DNA of 64,000 bases from Lonicera japonica (Eukaryota; Streptophyta; Magnoliopsida; Dipsacales; Caprifoliaceae): positions 9,575,386 to 9,639,385 of the forward strand of contig CM038471.1 of the NCBI GenBank assembly GCA_021464415.1, in the 5' to 3' direction. Shown here piece after piece: positions 1 to 11,734 of the stretch. Both the position numbers and the translations under genes were made by a program. The notes below the pieces were generated by a model. The model did not search any database. It was not told where the DNA came from and saw only the letters and a program-made list of their open reading frames with translations. The stretch's first letter is position 1, and the number at the start of each line of letters is the position of its first letter.

Positions 1-245
1 CCACATCGAATAAGTTTCCGAAAAGCCCAAAGTTTTACAAAATCACTTGTTTCATTGCATCTACTATTGTTAAACTCTCTTTTCCAAATCACACACACAC
101 ACACACACTTATTTTTAAAATCCTGGGCGAATTAGGAAACACATCGTTTTTATCCCATCCCCAAAATCCCGATTTCTAAGGCAAGCACGAAAAGCTGTAA
201 AGTAATAGTAATAGCATGCAAGAACTAAATTATAATACGCGCATA
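1..245. other. No gene; CA microsatellite
   Basis: No coding signal is visible. A short (CA)n run lies at about 91-109. The stretch abuts an LTR U5/PBS-like block and may be the upstream part of the same decayed LTR, but nothing in it proves that. Confidence 0.4.
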
Positions 246-445
246 TCCTACTCAAGAGACCGAAAGGGCGAATTGGGTGCGTAACTCCTTCCCGATTCGT
301 AACTTAATCCCCGAACCTTCGAATCAGCTTGTTTCGCATATATTGTGTATAAGAGGATATTTAGTCCATAAATACGTCTTTTTTACACAAACCTTTTTTT
401 GTTTGTTTAGTAAAACAAACTGGCGACTCTTATTCTTTTCAAAAT
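246..445 (+). mobile_element. LTR U5 and primer-binding-site fragment (family Y, copy 1)
   Basis: The block carries AAGAGACCGAAAGGGCGAAT, then a hairpin-forming stretch (GCGAATTGGG pairing with CCCGATTCGT), then AAACTGGCGACTCT at about 416-429. TGGCGACTC fits a primer-binding site for an arginine tRNA, as used by Tat/Ogre-type gypsy elements; that match is from family knowledge. The same order recurs at 39446-39610 (+) and, inverted, at 55620-55800. No coding region follows, so this is a fragment. Confidence 0.5.
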
Positions 446-874
446 CAATTTTCAAAGCAACAACGGAATCGACGCCCACGAGGGGTAATATAGATGGCTC
501 TGATACCATAATCATTTTTGTGTTGTACATACTTTTACGGGAACCCACGGTAGCCCGAAATGTTAAATATCGACTTGAACATACTTTGTTTCGTTTTGTA
601 TGATTGTTATAAGTTAGTGTAAGAATGGTACTATTCTTTTGGCACCATTTGCTAGCTTGACACGTGACATAAGCATTAGGTGCATATATACATAAAAAGT
701 TCTCATTTTGCATGTATGCATGTTTATGTACAGTATTATCCACTTATATCTTGCTGATTGACACTCGTGTTATTTACTGTTTGAATATCTTTATATTTAA
801 ATACCCATTTTAGTCAATCTAAGATGAGTTAGTATCACTTCAGGTCTTAGTTAAGGGTGTTATCCTGTAAATTA
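446..874. other. Non-coding, no gene recognised
   Basis: Reading frames on both strands here resemble no known family. GGCTCTGATACCA at about 496-508 is the complement of a methionine-tRNA primer-binding site used by many copia elements, but no LTR edge sits next to it. Confidence 0.35.
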
Positions 875-1270
875 AGTGGGGGTGTTACATGTACCCTACT
901 TCTATACGTATAAATAGAAGGGGACGGCTTACTTAGAAAGGACTCTACTATGATCTCACCTCAACTACCATAGGTAGCAACCTTCTCCCTAAGAGAACAA
1001 ACCCCCATTGTACTTACCTGAATTGAGCCATTTGAGCTTAGTAAACGACACTATCACACACAATCAGGGAGGACGTACTGTCAGATTGGGAATAACAACC
1101 ACCAGAGGAGCCTACCTTACAAACAAAAACCCTATGTTCCATTACTGCAAATTTATTTTTTATTATCATCAACTTAACTAGATCTGATTACTGTCTCTAC
1201 CAAGTTGGGCCTGTTCCGTCCTTGTTGGGCTTGGTCAGATTTCTACCCCCCTCTAGCACAAGTGCAATGA
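875..1270 (+). mobile_element. LTR-like fragment (family Z)
   Basis: GGGGGTGTTACA at 879-890 resembles the edge of a plant LTR. The block at about 1065-1120 (GGGAGGACGTACTGTC, then GATTGGGAATAA and GAGGAGCCTACC) recurs inverted at about 20715-20770 inside intron 3 of the TNL gene. No coding sequence or second LTR was found. The retrotransposon assignment is an inference from these two copies. Confidence 0.35.
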
Positions 1271-1965
1271 ACAAAGATTATTAAATATATTTTAAAGTGC
1301 AATTTAAAAACTTACGAGAAGTTTTTGGCATCTAACAATTAAAGGTTTATTAGTCCATTTCAACTAACAGGTGAATTATACACAAACCAACTTAATTGGG
1401 CTTGAAGTGGTTAAATCGATCACGTAATATTAGAGTTTGAATTATGTTGAAAGTAGTTGGTAAGTGTCGCTATCTGATACGGGTACAATGCGGACACGTC
1501 AACTTTTTAGAAGTGTTCGTATTTCCTAGGTAATGTTCTATGTGAATTGCATAGCTCCAAACCTTGTACATGGAACCATGTCTTTCTCACATGTTGTAGT
1601 AGTGTTTCTTAATGGATAATTTTTTTTTTGAAATCTCCAATGAAATTGAGCAATAGATTTTCTATTTAAAAAAAAAACAAAAAATAAAAATTCATAGTTA
1701 TATATGCAATATAGATTTTTTTTTTAAATAGCAATATGAATTAATGTTGTTTGATAGGTTTTGACTCATGCTTTTCAATAATAGAATTTTTACTAAAAAC
1801 ATTATAAAATAAAAATTAAAAATATTTAAAAACTTGAAAAAGAAAAGTACGTAAATAAAATAATGATGAAGTATTAAAATATTGTCTAAGAGTCCATAAA
1901 AAAATAGAGGGTCACATTTTCAATATCTATTCTCATTTTTGTCACGTAAACTTAATAGTCATTAT
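1271..1965. repeat. Dispersed non-coding module N, copy 1
   Basis: Shared landmarks are TTAAATATATTTTAAAGTGC at the left edge, a GTCGCTATCTGATACGGGTA-like block, TTTCCTAGGTAAT, a 'gttTCTTaatGGAtAATTTTTTT' block and an 'AAAATATTGTCTAAGAG' block at the right. The same order occurs at 10943-11730, 13262-13940 and 28530-29880. No open frame is conserved among copies. Either this is a duplicated intergenic segment or a non-coding repeat family. Confidence 0.6.
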
Positions 1966-2139
1966 AGTAGGTTGCATTGAAAAACAAATTTTTTTTTTTT
2001 TTGTTTCTTTTATTCTTATCTTATGTGACAACTTATTTATTCAATTTATAGTTGTATGTGAGATGCTCTAATAGATAAATATTTGAAGTATCAACTATTA
2101 TATTTGAAACACACCTGAAAAAAGAAAAAAGAAAAATAA

Positions 2140-2199
<60 letters not shown>

Positions 2200-2221
2200 A
2201 AGAAGAAGCAGCAGCAGCAGC
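2140..2221. repeat. Compound trinucleotide microsatellite (AAT)n(AAG)n(CAG)n
   Basis: Three pure trinucleotide runs abut: AAT to about 2170, AAG to about 2208, CAG to about 2221. The poly-Ser/poly-Tyr frame this makes on the minus strand is a translation artefact. Confidence 0.95.
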
Positions 2222-2999
2222 AAACACCACAAAACTAGGTAGTGGGCCGCAACAAGGTGGAGCCCTATTTGTTCTATAAACTTTAGACTTTGAGGAATGG
2301 TGGCGGATTTTCAAATTCATGAAGTAAAATTAAATTAATAAATTAACGATAAGCAAAGCTGTGCAATTCTAACATTATCCTTCTTTACTCTCTTTTTCAG
2401 CCTTTTGTCAAATTGATGGAAGAAGGGTTCGGTTTGCTTTTTCTAATTTTTAATTATAATTTCTCATTGAGTTCTTTGTTAGTTTGAATTGTAGTATGAT
2501 TAAAGGGAGATGGTCGAATTCAATTAAATGTTTTTTTTTCTTGGTGTTTGTTCAAAACATTTTGTAATAAGTGGGTGAAACTACTGTGAAAGTGGTAGTG
2601 TTAGTCGGTTTTTAAAATGATGAGTATCGGTTATTTTTTATTCTAACTAATGATATATAGTCTCTTATTGTCTATTAATATAATATAAAAGTTATGCTAA
2701 AAAGTAATTCATGGGAAAGCGGAAATTATTTTCCTGCGTGCGTTTGACATTTGGTTCACAAATGATTTTTGCAAGAAACTTAAAATTCGCATGTTTGTTT
2801 ACAAGAAAATTATAATACCTAATTAATTTTATAATATAATATTAATTATAAAATCATTTATTCAAATTAAAAATTCTTATTCGAACTAAAATTATTGAAA
2901 AAGTGGTGTATCCAACCTCTACAAAGCATAAAAGCTTAATAAATAAATAAAATGAACAGAATGATCACCTGAAAACAAGTTTATTACATCTCAAAGAAG
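2222..2999. other. Non-coding AT-rich stretch
   Basis: No gene, terminal repeat or conserved motif was seen here. Confidence 0.4.
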
Positions 3000-3544
3000 C
3001 CAATTCTCATGTCAAGAGATTATGCCATAAATCCTTAGTCTTGATGCAATCAGCCAAAAGTCCCTAAAAAGCAAAATAACAACATCTTCCTTACTTAACT
3101 CTTCAATATTTTGTAAAGTTTCCAGCAATGTAAATGGATCTATTACAACTCACTCATCTATTTTTGCCTTCTTAGCTTCAAGTTGACCTCTTTGTTTCAT
3201 GGCTTTTGTCATTTGTTTGATGGTTAAAGCCATTATATTCATAGTCTTAACATATGCTTCCATGTTTTAATTTAGCATCAACGACCCCTTTTAGAAGATG
3301 ATTGCGTCAACGATATTCCTCGACTACTACCAGCAACTTGATTTTCATGTTCCTTATTTCGACCACCATTGTCATTAGTGATTATGTCTCTTATGTCTTC
3401 ATGCTCAATGTCGTCTGTAATTGCATCAGTTTTGCTTTGATATTTTTTTTCGGTACCTTGTCTAGCTTTAATATCTGACCACCCTCCATGACACCATATA
3501 TTCACCCTATGATTACCACAAATCATTCCCAACTCTTCAATCAA
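3000..3544 (-). pseudogene. Decayed Myb/SANT-like protein fragment (possible)
   Basis: A minus frame from 3544 reads an 88-residue piece (ICGNHRVNIWCHGGWSDIKA early, a basic SSSKRGR end). Downstream in shifted frames come peptides such as MALTIKQMTKAMKQRGQLEA and LSKEDVVILLFRDFWLIAS. The order of an acidic linker, a basic patch, a helical stretch and a C-terminal helical piece resembles the C-terminal half of plant Myb/SANT-like proteins derived from Harbinger transposons. Stops and frameshifts separate the pieces. No N-terminal SANT domain lies upstream, so this is at best a broken 3' fragment. Confidence 0.3.
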
Positions 3545-4120
3545 TTATAAAACATATTAGTGACGGGACCACCCAAGCTAGAAAATCATGTGCAATTGAC
3601 TATTTCACCCTTCTCTTTGTTTTTAGAAAGTTGCAGGGTTTGCTTAATTTAAGGTTTTATGGATTGAGATTGTTTTATTTGAATTTTGAATTTAACATGA
3701 AAACTATAATTGCTGAATTTGTAAATTTATTAAATTAATTTAACTTTTGAAATTCAAATTAGACAGTTATAATTGTTGATTTTGTATTTCTATTATTAAA
3801 TCCATTTTTATATATTTTATAGAAAAATATATGTTATAAAGTATATTAGTATATTTCCAAGTTTTACGTTTATAATTATATCACATGTATATGTACGTAA
3901 TTCTTCGTTTTTACAATTTTCCACTATATAACTATTTTACAATTCTTTGCAATTTTTCAGCTTTTATATTTTCATTTTTTTGAACATAAATATATGTGTT
4001 CAATAATTGTTCATTTTTTTTTTAATCTGTTATATTTCACTCCAATTTCATTCTTATTGATGCAAAGTTTGTAATTTTTTTGTATATATATATATGTACC
4101 AATTTTTCAATACAAATGTA
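3545..4120. other. Non-coding AT-rich stretch
   Basis: Low-complexity A/T runs; no gene or repeat boundary recognised. Confidence 0.4.
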
Positions 4121-4278
4121 TGTTACATGTGGGTTACTAAAAAATCAAATGGCCGACTAAAGGTCACAAGCCAGTCAAAGAGAAGTCAAGCAGGTAGCCC
4201 AAGATGCGGTGTATGTCATTGGGAATGATCACAAATGACCCCGCTCTATGCGTCTTTGGATCTTGAACCCATCCGAGG

Positions 4279-4564
4279 CAGGGTCGAACCTGAGAATTTG
4301 GGGATCTGAAGAGAAATTTATTAATGAGGCCATGGGAGTCTTCATTTTTATGTATTTTTTTTTCAAACCATCCAAATTCAAAGAGAATAAATAAAATAAA
4401 ATTAATCTACATGAATGATCGCTACTTATTTTTTGATCGATGATAACGTATAAGATTTTGATCAATGAACGTCCCCAACTTTAAACTTTAAAAAATTATG
4501 GGGCTCTCAAAAATTTGGGGCCTAAGGCAAAAGCCTGTTCCGGCTCACTTCAGGCCCGGCTCTA
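4279..4564. mobile_element. hAT-type MITE, 286 bp, 8-bp TSD
   Basis: The left end CAGGGTCGAACCTGA and the reverse complement of the right end, TAGAGCCGGGCCTGA, are imperfect inverted repeats. Both resemble the CAGAGCCGGCCCTGA ends of common plant hAT elements. The element is flanked by a perfect 8-bp duplication, ATCCGAGG, at 4271-4278 and 4565-4572. There is no transposase, so it is non-autonomous. Confidence 0.8.
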
Positions 4565-4898
4565 ATCCGAGGCTCCGGTCATGGTTGGCTGAGTTAAAGA
4601 CTTGTTAAGTGGAGGCCGACCAAACTACATACTAGCACGAGTAACTGAGCATACCACATAGCCTATGATCGGAAACATATCCAAGAGTCAAGATAAAGAT
4701 CAGTTACGAAAAGGAGTTTGAATATGGCAAGGAGATAACACAATCTCGTGAAACAAGGAACTACCACTGTGCCACAACATAACCCTAATGTGTAGGGGTT
4801 ATCTTTGTTATTCAAACTTACCATCTTAGTCGTCGTTTCTTAATCAAAAAATTCCATATGCGAATTGTAAATCCTAATCTGATACATGCATTATAAAT

Positions 4899-5566
4899 GG
4901 GTGAGACTATTCACAACCTCCATTTCTCTCACAAACACCCCCTATCTCACAAACACCCCCCAAATATAATTTTTTGATCACTAACACCCCGCTATTTACC
5001 TCTCGTATTTACCTTAAGTAATTTATATAAAGTATGTAATTAAAAATATAATTAACCTTAACTAAAATTAATCACACACTTTAAAAATATAATTAACCTT
5101 AACTAAAAAAATTAATCTATCAATTTATCTATGGGTAATAAATTAATCTTAAACTCTCTTGATGTGGAGAGAACATATGATATTTACTCTCCTGATGTGG
5201 GGAGAGTAAATGGAATAAATTCGGCTGAAGTGGGGAGACTGGCTTTTAAACCCACTGAAATTTTTTAAAGTTAAACTCTCCTCATGTGGGAAGAACATAT
5301 GCAATTTACTCTCCTGATGTGAGGAGACTAAATGGAATAAATTCGGCCAAAGTGGGGAGATAGTGAGATATAAGGAGGGTGTTTTAAAGTGTGTGATTAA
5401 TTTATTACCCATGGATAAATTGATAGATTAATTTTTTTACCTTAGAGTAAATATGTTAATTGAGGGGGGTGTTTGTGAGATATAAGGGGATGTTTAAAAA
5501 TAAATCTATTCAAAATTAAATGGGGGGTGTTTGTGAGAGAAATGGAGGTTATAAATAGTCCCACCC
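4899..5566. mobile_element. MITE with long inverted repeats, 668 bp, 8-bp TSD
   Basis: The left end GGGTGAGACTATT and the reverse complement of the right end, GGGTGGGACTATT, continue into a shared CCTCCATTTCTCTCACAAAC block of inverted repeat, about 45 bp in all. A perfect TTATAAAT duplication flanks it at 4891-4898 and 5567-5574. The interior has two direct copies of a ~90-bp unit (CTCTCCTGATGTGGGGAGAG and GAATAAATTCGGC) near 5150-5240 and 5275-5360. There is no coding capacity. An 8-bp TSD suits hAT. Confidence 0.8.
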
Positions 5567-5935
5567 TTATAAATAGGAGAGGGATATGTCCTTTACAAGG
5601 ATCGCACCATACTTTCAGAAACCATAACCCTAAACTCTTTTGTAATCTTCCAACTCTTTAGCTTGATAATAAGATAAACAGACACATAGTGGATGTACTC
5701 TAGACCTACCATCCATTGGCTAGGGGAATCATCATTCGTACCAAAAACCTTCTCTTGTGCGATTATTTATTCATCAATTCATACACATCACATTCTAGCA
5801 CGTTCATCATCCATTATTGTGGGTAATAAGTCTCTTTAGATTTATGGAACTCATTATATATATACATCCAAATTTTTACATTTACGATCATATATGTTTT
5901 TATATACTTGTTAAAATCCTAGTTTTCTACATATT

Positions 5936-6404
5936 TTGTGATGCCCCAAACTTCGGATTAGGCTAAATGTCACTAGTAATTGGTTTATCATGGTGCCATA
6001 CCCGACGGCGTAAATAAATTAAATTAAGACCAATAAACAAATATCTTGTTCAAAATTTTGAGATCATCGAATTAGTACTAAACAGGAATTATATCAACTC
6101 ATAACATATACATTGAAAATTTGAGTTGTGAATCACACTCCATGTTAGTTTGGAGTTCCAAACACTTTAAGTCTCATTACAACCCATCCTTAAAACAAAA
6201 TACGAGTCTTGATTATGCAACCATACTACAGTACTAGAATTATAGGAATGAGTCGAGAGACATTGGTACAAGGGAGTTTAGGATTCGTCGGCCAAAAACT
6301 AGATCATTGCCCCAGTATTTCCATTCATGATACGTACTCATGGTGACATAACACAATCAAATAACACCAACAAAATGAATTACGGAGCTTGTAGAATACG
6401 TAGG
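5936..6404 (+). other. LTR-like start, unclassified
   Basis: TGTGATGCCCCAAACTTCGG resembles the first bases of a plant gypsy LTR. The rest is non-coding, and no end or duplicated flank was found. Confidence 0.25.
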
Positions 6405-7188
6405 ACTACTGTATGAATGAATAACTGCAGAGAAAGAACAGAGATCCAATTACCCAAAATTGAGAACAAGCTTTTCATCGCAGATTCCCACAAAGGCGCC
6501 AATTGTAGGTGGTGTGTTTGTGTACCGAGTCGAACTAGAGTAGATCCGGCCCAAACTGGTAAAGATGGTAACTGAACCAAGCTTGATGATCAATCTATAG
6601 CTATAGAGACAAAGGTTTTTATTGATTTATTCCTCAAGCTCTAATGGCTTCTTTCAGAAATATCAATGGTGTTACTATCAACCTTTTAAAAATCCAATTT
6701 TGCCCCGTTCTGTAATATCCCTCTCTTATTTGTAGGTATCTTTCGTAATCTCCCAGTTCAATTAAGTCATAAATAAAATGACTATAAAGGGCATAACTCG
6801 TGGTCCTTGTGAACTCAACCCGTTCCTTCCATTTGAGGGGAGCGTATTTGTTGTAACTAACTTTTAGCACTTTACACGTGTCACCTCGTCTTTCGTTTCT
6901 GTACCCAACATTTATCATGCTATATTATCACAGGTGTCACAGTCTTATTGGTTAGGACGCCCATATCGGTATTTTCTCTATCTGTAGGCCTGAAACCTTA
7001 CTTAACTCGATTATCGCTTACTCGGCGCTTGACTACCCTTTACTCGGCGTGCTATTATCATTTATTCGGCGCATACCCTATACTGCCCCTCATGTTGTTG
7101 GGCCCTATTCATAACCCATTCTATCCTTCACAATATATGGACCTTGTCTTGCCCATTCGACCCATAAGGGAATACTAAAATTATGCCC
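6405..7188 (-). mobile_element. Truncated gypsy fragment: LTR, primer-binding site, short leader
   Basis: On the minus strand the order is LTR (starting near 7188 with TGTGGGGGCATAATTTTAG), then TTGGCGCCTTTGTGGGAATC at about 6505-6486. The latter is the TGGCGCC primer-binding site typical of gypsy elements, also seen at 43643 in the large gypsy element here. The element stops about 80 bases into the leader. The U3 region carries three short ACTCGGCG-like repeats at about 7018-7068. The left break is abrupt and no TSD is evident. Confidence 0.5.
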
Positions 7189-7189
7189 C

Positions 7190-8085
7190 CACAAAAATAA
7201 AAGACTGCATAAATACATACATAGAATGAGATGATGATCCATGTGCTTAGTGAACACTGATTATATAAGATGGAAGGCTGAAAGAAGAGGGAAACGAAAT
7301 ACTCTAATATATTCAATTATATAAACTTTCCATTTCATCCGGAAAAAATAAAATAAAATGCAGAGCACGCTAAAACAGCCTACGAAAATAAGAGGGAAAT
7401 AAGAAAAAGTTGTTTTTAATCCACTTGGCCTTTCTTTATTACAATTTGCATCTAATGTTTATCGATCAAGTCTAACTCAAGTGCTTAATTGATAAATTAA
7501 GCAGCATTAAAGGGGCCAAGTCATTTCCCTTTTTAATTATAAACTTTCCCTTTCGCCCGAAAAAAATAAAATATCTAATGGTCACATTAATATTCAAATT
7601 TAAATTCAAATTTGAATATAATTGTTTAGATATTCAAATCTGAAAATAATTCAAATATATATATACAACAAATGTAGTGAAGTTGACAGCTAACCAAATT
7701 ACCAACTTCAAACAATTGTTTGAAGCAAATGCAACCTCTTTGAAGCTTTCCTCCCCTGTATACAAACAAACACACCACGAGAAATTTGTGAATCTATCAA
7801 AATTGGTACAACTTTGACAATTCTTCGGATTTGAATGCATCCATCATTTTAAACCCTAAACAAATGAATAATTAGATAAATAAAATACTACATACATACA
7901 ATGAAATTTAGAGAGAAAAGGGGGGTAAAATCATGTTTATTGCAGAAAAATAAAGTCCTATTATTTATTTATTTTAAGGAAAAAAATAAATAAAAACTAA
8001 GTGCCTTTGTTGGGTTACATTGTCCATATGTTTCAGTACTTAATAGTTGCAACATTTATGTCACAGCTCCATCGGCTAATTCTTA
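7190..8085. repeat. Dispersed non-coding module M, copy 1
   Basis: Module M landmarks are AAATAAAAGACTGCATA, AGAATGAGATGATGATC, a GTGCTTAGTGAA block, AACTTTCCCTTTCGCC, AATCCACTTGGC and TTTGAAGCTTTCCTCCCC. The part at 7660-8085 matches 15570-16062 along its length, including TTGGGTTACATTGTCCATAT. There is no conserved reading frame. Confidence 0.65.
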
Positions 8086-8274
8086 ATTAAGAAATGTAAT
8101 GAAGTAGAACCAAATTCCCACCTCGAACTAATTCTTTGAAGCTTTCCTCCCCCGCTGTATACAAACAAACAAACAAGCATGAGAAATTTGGGGTTGTTCT
8201 ATCAAAATTAAATTGGTACAAATTTTCGGATCTGATTCCATCCATGATTTTAAATCATGAAACAAAATATTATT
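8086..8274. repeat. Module M, copy 2, left part
   Basis: It begins AAGAAATGTAATGAAGTAGA and contains ATTCTTTGAAGCTTTCCTCC, matching the TNL 5' flank at 26700-26850. It is cut at 8274 by the element with long inverted repeats and resumes at 10629. Confidence 0.6.
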
Positions 8275-10628
8275 GAGTATTTAACCCATTTGGAACCTTA
8301 ACTATTGCATTTTTTCAATGTGGAACTTAAACAATTTTTTGTTTCAAATTGGAATTTGAACTATGAAAAAGTGTCAATTTGGAACTTCTGTCAAGAACCG
8401 TTAAATAACTTAACGGGTGAGGTTCCAAATTGAAACTTCTTCAAAACTTTAGTTTTCTCTCATTTTTCTTCCATCCAACTTCGTCTATGGGAGTTTAGTT
8501 TGAGACTTAAATGAATGATTTTTTTTTCACGAAACTTCTTGGAGATTGTTTTTATAATGAGTAGATTAATTTCAAAAAATGAAATTAATCTAACATAGTG
8601 AAAAAATGGGTGGGTTTTCCCACCCCATGCTCAGGTTTGAGCCTCAGAAACTCCGTTTCTCTTCCCCTTCCCCCCTTAGCCGACCACCATGTGTATCCTT
8701 CTAATGCTTGTAAAAAAAATTACATTTAGATTCACAAGGAACTGCCGATTATTGGCGAACACACATGGAAATTTTTCGATACAGGCATGATGGGTGTCGA
8801 ATCCAACAAAAATAATTCCTACTCAGATTTAAATTAAATTGTATATAGCGGTAAGGAGGGTCAAATCCACAGAGACTGGTTAGACTTAATTCTTCAGATA
8901 ATAAAAGAAAGGGGGTTTTGGAATTTTCTAATTTAAAACAAATTAATTGAAAGCAGTTAAAAAGAGAAATCAATATTTATGAAAGATCTAGCCCAAGGTA
9001 TATTCTCAGAATTGATTCATTGAATTGATCATCGATGCAAAAATAAATCTTTTATTCTTTACTAAATTGGTTATAGTTATTGATACGATCTAATAACCAA
9101 TCTCTCCTTACTTTGTCGATAATCAAGGTACGACCGTTAATTATTTCTCTAATCGATAAACAACCCTAGAAAAGCTCATATAATTTAATTTACCAACAGC
9201 ATTAATAACTAGAGAGACCCAATTCTAATCAGTGGATACAAAAGCAGGATCCATTTAAATTAGATTATATATCCCCACAACATAAACTTTGTCTATGTTA
9301 TTTTACCACTAATATTAGAACACCTAAACAATTACGGATTTAGATTTTCTAATTGGCAGTATATTGTTTCATCAATCAAGACAACGTGCACTTTGTATTA
9401 ATTAATCAACAATAATATAATGAAACATAGAAGATATATAAATAGCAGAGAATAAAAGAGTAATAGAAATTAATTAGATCTCACAATGCTTGAAGAATCA
9501 AAACCTTGAATAACCTTGAACTAGAATAATAATTTAGCAATCCATGGAGCAAAGAAAGTCTTCTAACTTGGAGAAAGGAGAAGGAAAATAATATATTGTT
9601 GTGTTCTTCTTTTTTACTCCTAACCCTTACCTAATATTTATAGGCCTAAAACAAGAGGCACAATAAAACTCTAATTCCTCCTAAAAATAGGAGTCCTAAA
9701 AGAAAGCAGCTAAATATTGTTTCCTAATTAAAATAAAAAACCTACTAAGGAAATAAATAAGATACCAAAACAATTACAAAAACTAATTAAGTTATTCTGC
9801 CAACTGGGAGAACACGCTACAAAATAGAATTAAATTTCGGAATCAGAGCATGCCCACGTCTTAACAAAACAGCACTTTTGTCTTTTGGACACAGTTCTCA
9901 GCTTTGGCGTGCCCACGCTTTACGCAATTACTTCTTCTGGTTTCTTCACTTTTTCCAACTTAGCTTCTTTCATCTTAAAACTTGGGCTTTTAGCTCGTTT
10001 ATCTTTATATCCACCATCTTTCCTACACAAACACAATATGCAATTAATATCCGCAAATTAAGCATTTAAAACTAATAAAACATGGGAATATATCTCAAGA
10101 TAAATAACAATTATGCGTTTTATCAAGGCATTAAAAGATCTTAAACAAGCTAGATTTCATAACCATATAACTAAACAATGCCAAGCCAGTTCAATTCCAA
10201 AAAATATGGTTTTATAATAAAAGAAATAATATACATAGTTAGTAGCCCTCGAAATATCAATTCTTTTTACATAATGTATAACATTTTAATGCACTTCCGG
10301 TCTGAATTTCACTAACTTTCGGTTTTAATTTTTTGAAATTAATCTACTTATTGTAAAAACAATCTCCAACAAGTTTCGTGAAAAAAAATCATTCATTTAA
10401 GTCTCAAACTAAAACTCCCATAGACAAAGTTGGATGGAAGAAAAATGAGAGAAAGCTAAAGTTTTGAAGAAATTTCAATTTGGAACGTCATCCGTTAAGT
10501 TATTTAATGGATCTTAATGGAAATTCCAAATTGACACTTTTTCATAATTCAAGTTTCAATTTGAAACAAAAAATTGTTTAAGTTCTAAAAAAATGCAATA
10601 ATTAAAGTTTTAAATTGGTTAAATACTC
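8275..10628. mobile_element. Element with ~300-bp terminal inverted repeats
   Basis: The arm at 8275-8582 and the arm at about 10327-10628 are inverted copies. Both ends read GAGTATTTAACC inward, and shared blocks include AACTTAAACAATTTTTTG and the complement of CTCCCATAGACAAAGTTGGA. The element splits a module M copy. There is no transposase frame, and the interior from about 8743 to 10125 looks like a separate LTR-like insertion. Long arms suit a Mutator-like or foldback element. A clear TSD was not found, so the class is open. Confidence 0.7.
8743..10125 (+). mobile_element. LTR-like element of family X (copy 3)
   Basis: The architecture matches the well-bounded copy at 31980-33809. It starts with TG, has a GGAGGGTCAAATCCACAGAG block near the start, a long non-coding body, and ends CAATTATGCGTTTTATCA. 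No perfect 5-bp TSD flanks these edges (AAGGA versus AAGGC nearby), so the boundaries are approximate. It lies inside the element at 8275-10628. Confidence 0.45.
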
Positions 10629-10942
10629 TAGAATGAGATGATGATGAACTTTGTACGTACCGAGTTAGTACTGTAGGTGAAGAAGAGGGAATTGGAGCGC
10701 GTAAGTCAATTTCCTCTTTTTCTTTTTTAAATTATAAACTTTCCCTTTCGGTGGAAACAACCTATAATACCATTCCGTGCACTTGCACTATGACAAGAAG
10801 AGAAAGAACGAAGGAAATAATATAATAGGGCTTAATTGGCGGTTTTCATATATTAATGTTTTTTTACTTTTACTTTTTTGGTCGATTAAATTTAATTAGG
10901 GTACGCCTATGCCATCCAGCACAGCCACACAATAAATAAAAA
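10629..10942. repeat. Module M, copy 2, right part
   Basis: TAGAATGAGATGATGATG, GAAGAGGGAATTGGAGCGC, AAACTTTCCCTTTCGG and GACAAGAAGAGAAAGAAC follow in the same order as in the TNL 5' flank at 26880-27200. Confidence 0.6.
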
Positions 10943-11730
10943 TTATTAAATATATTTTAAAGTGCAATTAAAAATCTTATCAAAAGTTTTTTCCATTTGA
11001 CTACTAAAGGTGTTTTTAGTGTTTTTTTACTAACAGTGCAAATTATACATAAACCAACTTAATTGCACTCGAAGTGGTCAAATCGATCCTGCACTAAATT
11101 ACATGAAGTCATGAGGGCTCCAATAATAAAACGCCACGTGTTCACTCTCATTTAATTTTTATTTATTTTTTTCATTTTTTCATTCAATTTAGGTAAATAA
11201 GAATGAACACGTGTCACTTTATTATTGGAGCCTCGTGACTTTATCTAATTTTGGCCCCATCAAATTTTTTTCCATATAAGAGTACTTTGAATTACACTAA
11301 AAGTATTGATACAAGGGTACAACGTAGACACATCAACTTCTTAGAGATGTCTGTGTTTCCTAGGTAATTGTCTAAGTACAACTCCAATGGAAAAATGTAT
11401 TTGATAGCTCCAAACCATGCACATGTAACCATGCCTTTCTTATGTGTCATAACAGATTTATAGAATTTCCTGATGGACAATTTTTTTTTTTCAAAACTCC
11501 AATGGAATTGTGCAATAGATTCTTTTTTAAAAAAAATCATAAAATCAAAACTAATAGTGTTATATGCAATATGAATGTTGTTCGGGAGGTAGTGATTCAT
11601 ATTTTTCAATAATATTATTTTCATTAAAAATCATAAAATCAAAGTTAAAAATAATTAAGAACTTGAAAAAAATACATAAATAAAATAATGACGTGGTATT
11701 AAAATTTTGTCTAAGAGACCTTCTAAATAA
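10943..11730. repeat. Module N, copy 2
   Basis: The left edge TTAAATATATTTTAAAGTGC, the TTTCCTAGGTAATTGTCTAAG block, the CTGATGGACAATTTTTTTT block and the right edge match module N copies 1, 3 and 4. An insertion-free site corresponding to the MITE at 28714 is visible here. Confidence 0.6.
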
Positions 11731-11734
11731 TTAT

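Larger units (their letters stand above)
4121..5850 (+). mobile_element. Probable LTR fragment hosting two nested short transposons
   Basis: After removing the two insertions at 4279-4564 and 4899-5566, the remaining sequence reads like one plant gypsy LTR. It has a GTCAAG-rich U3, a stretch giving TTATAAATAGGAGAGG, then a U5-like end with GACACATAGTGGATGTA and AGGGGAATCATC and a CTTGTGCGATTATTTATTC tail. No partner LTR or coding region is present. The assignment rests on general LTR architecture only. Confidence 0.35.

Noticed and set aside
496..508. Complement of a methionine-tRNA primer-binding site (GGCTCTGATACCA)
   Set aside because: No LTR edge or TSD lies next to it; a 13-base match alone is not enough.
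2033..2320. Minus-strand frame with long poly-Ser and poly-Tyr runs
   Set aside because: It is only the translation of the AAT/AAG/CAG microsatellite; there is no domain or start context.
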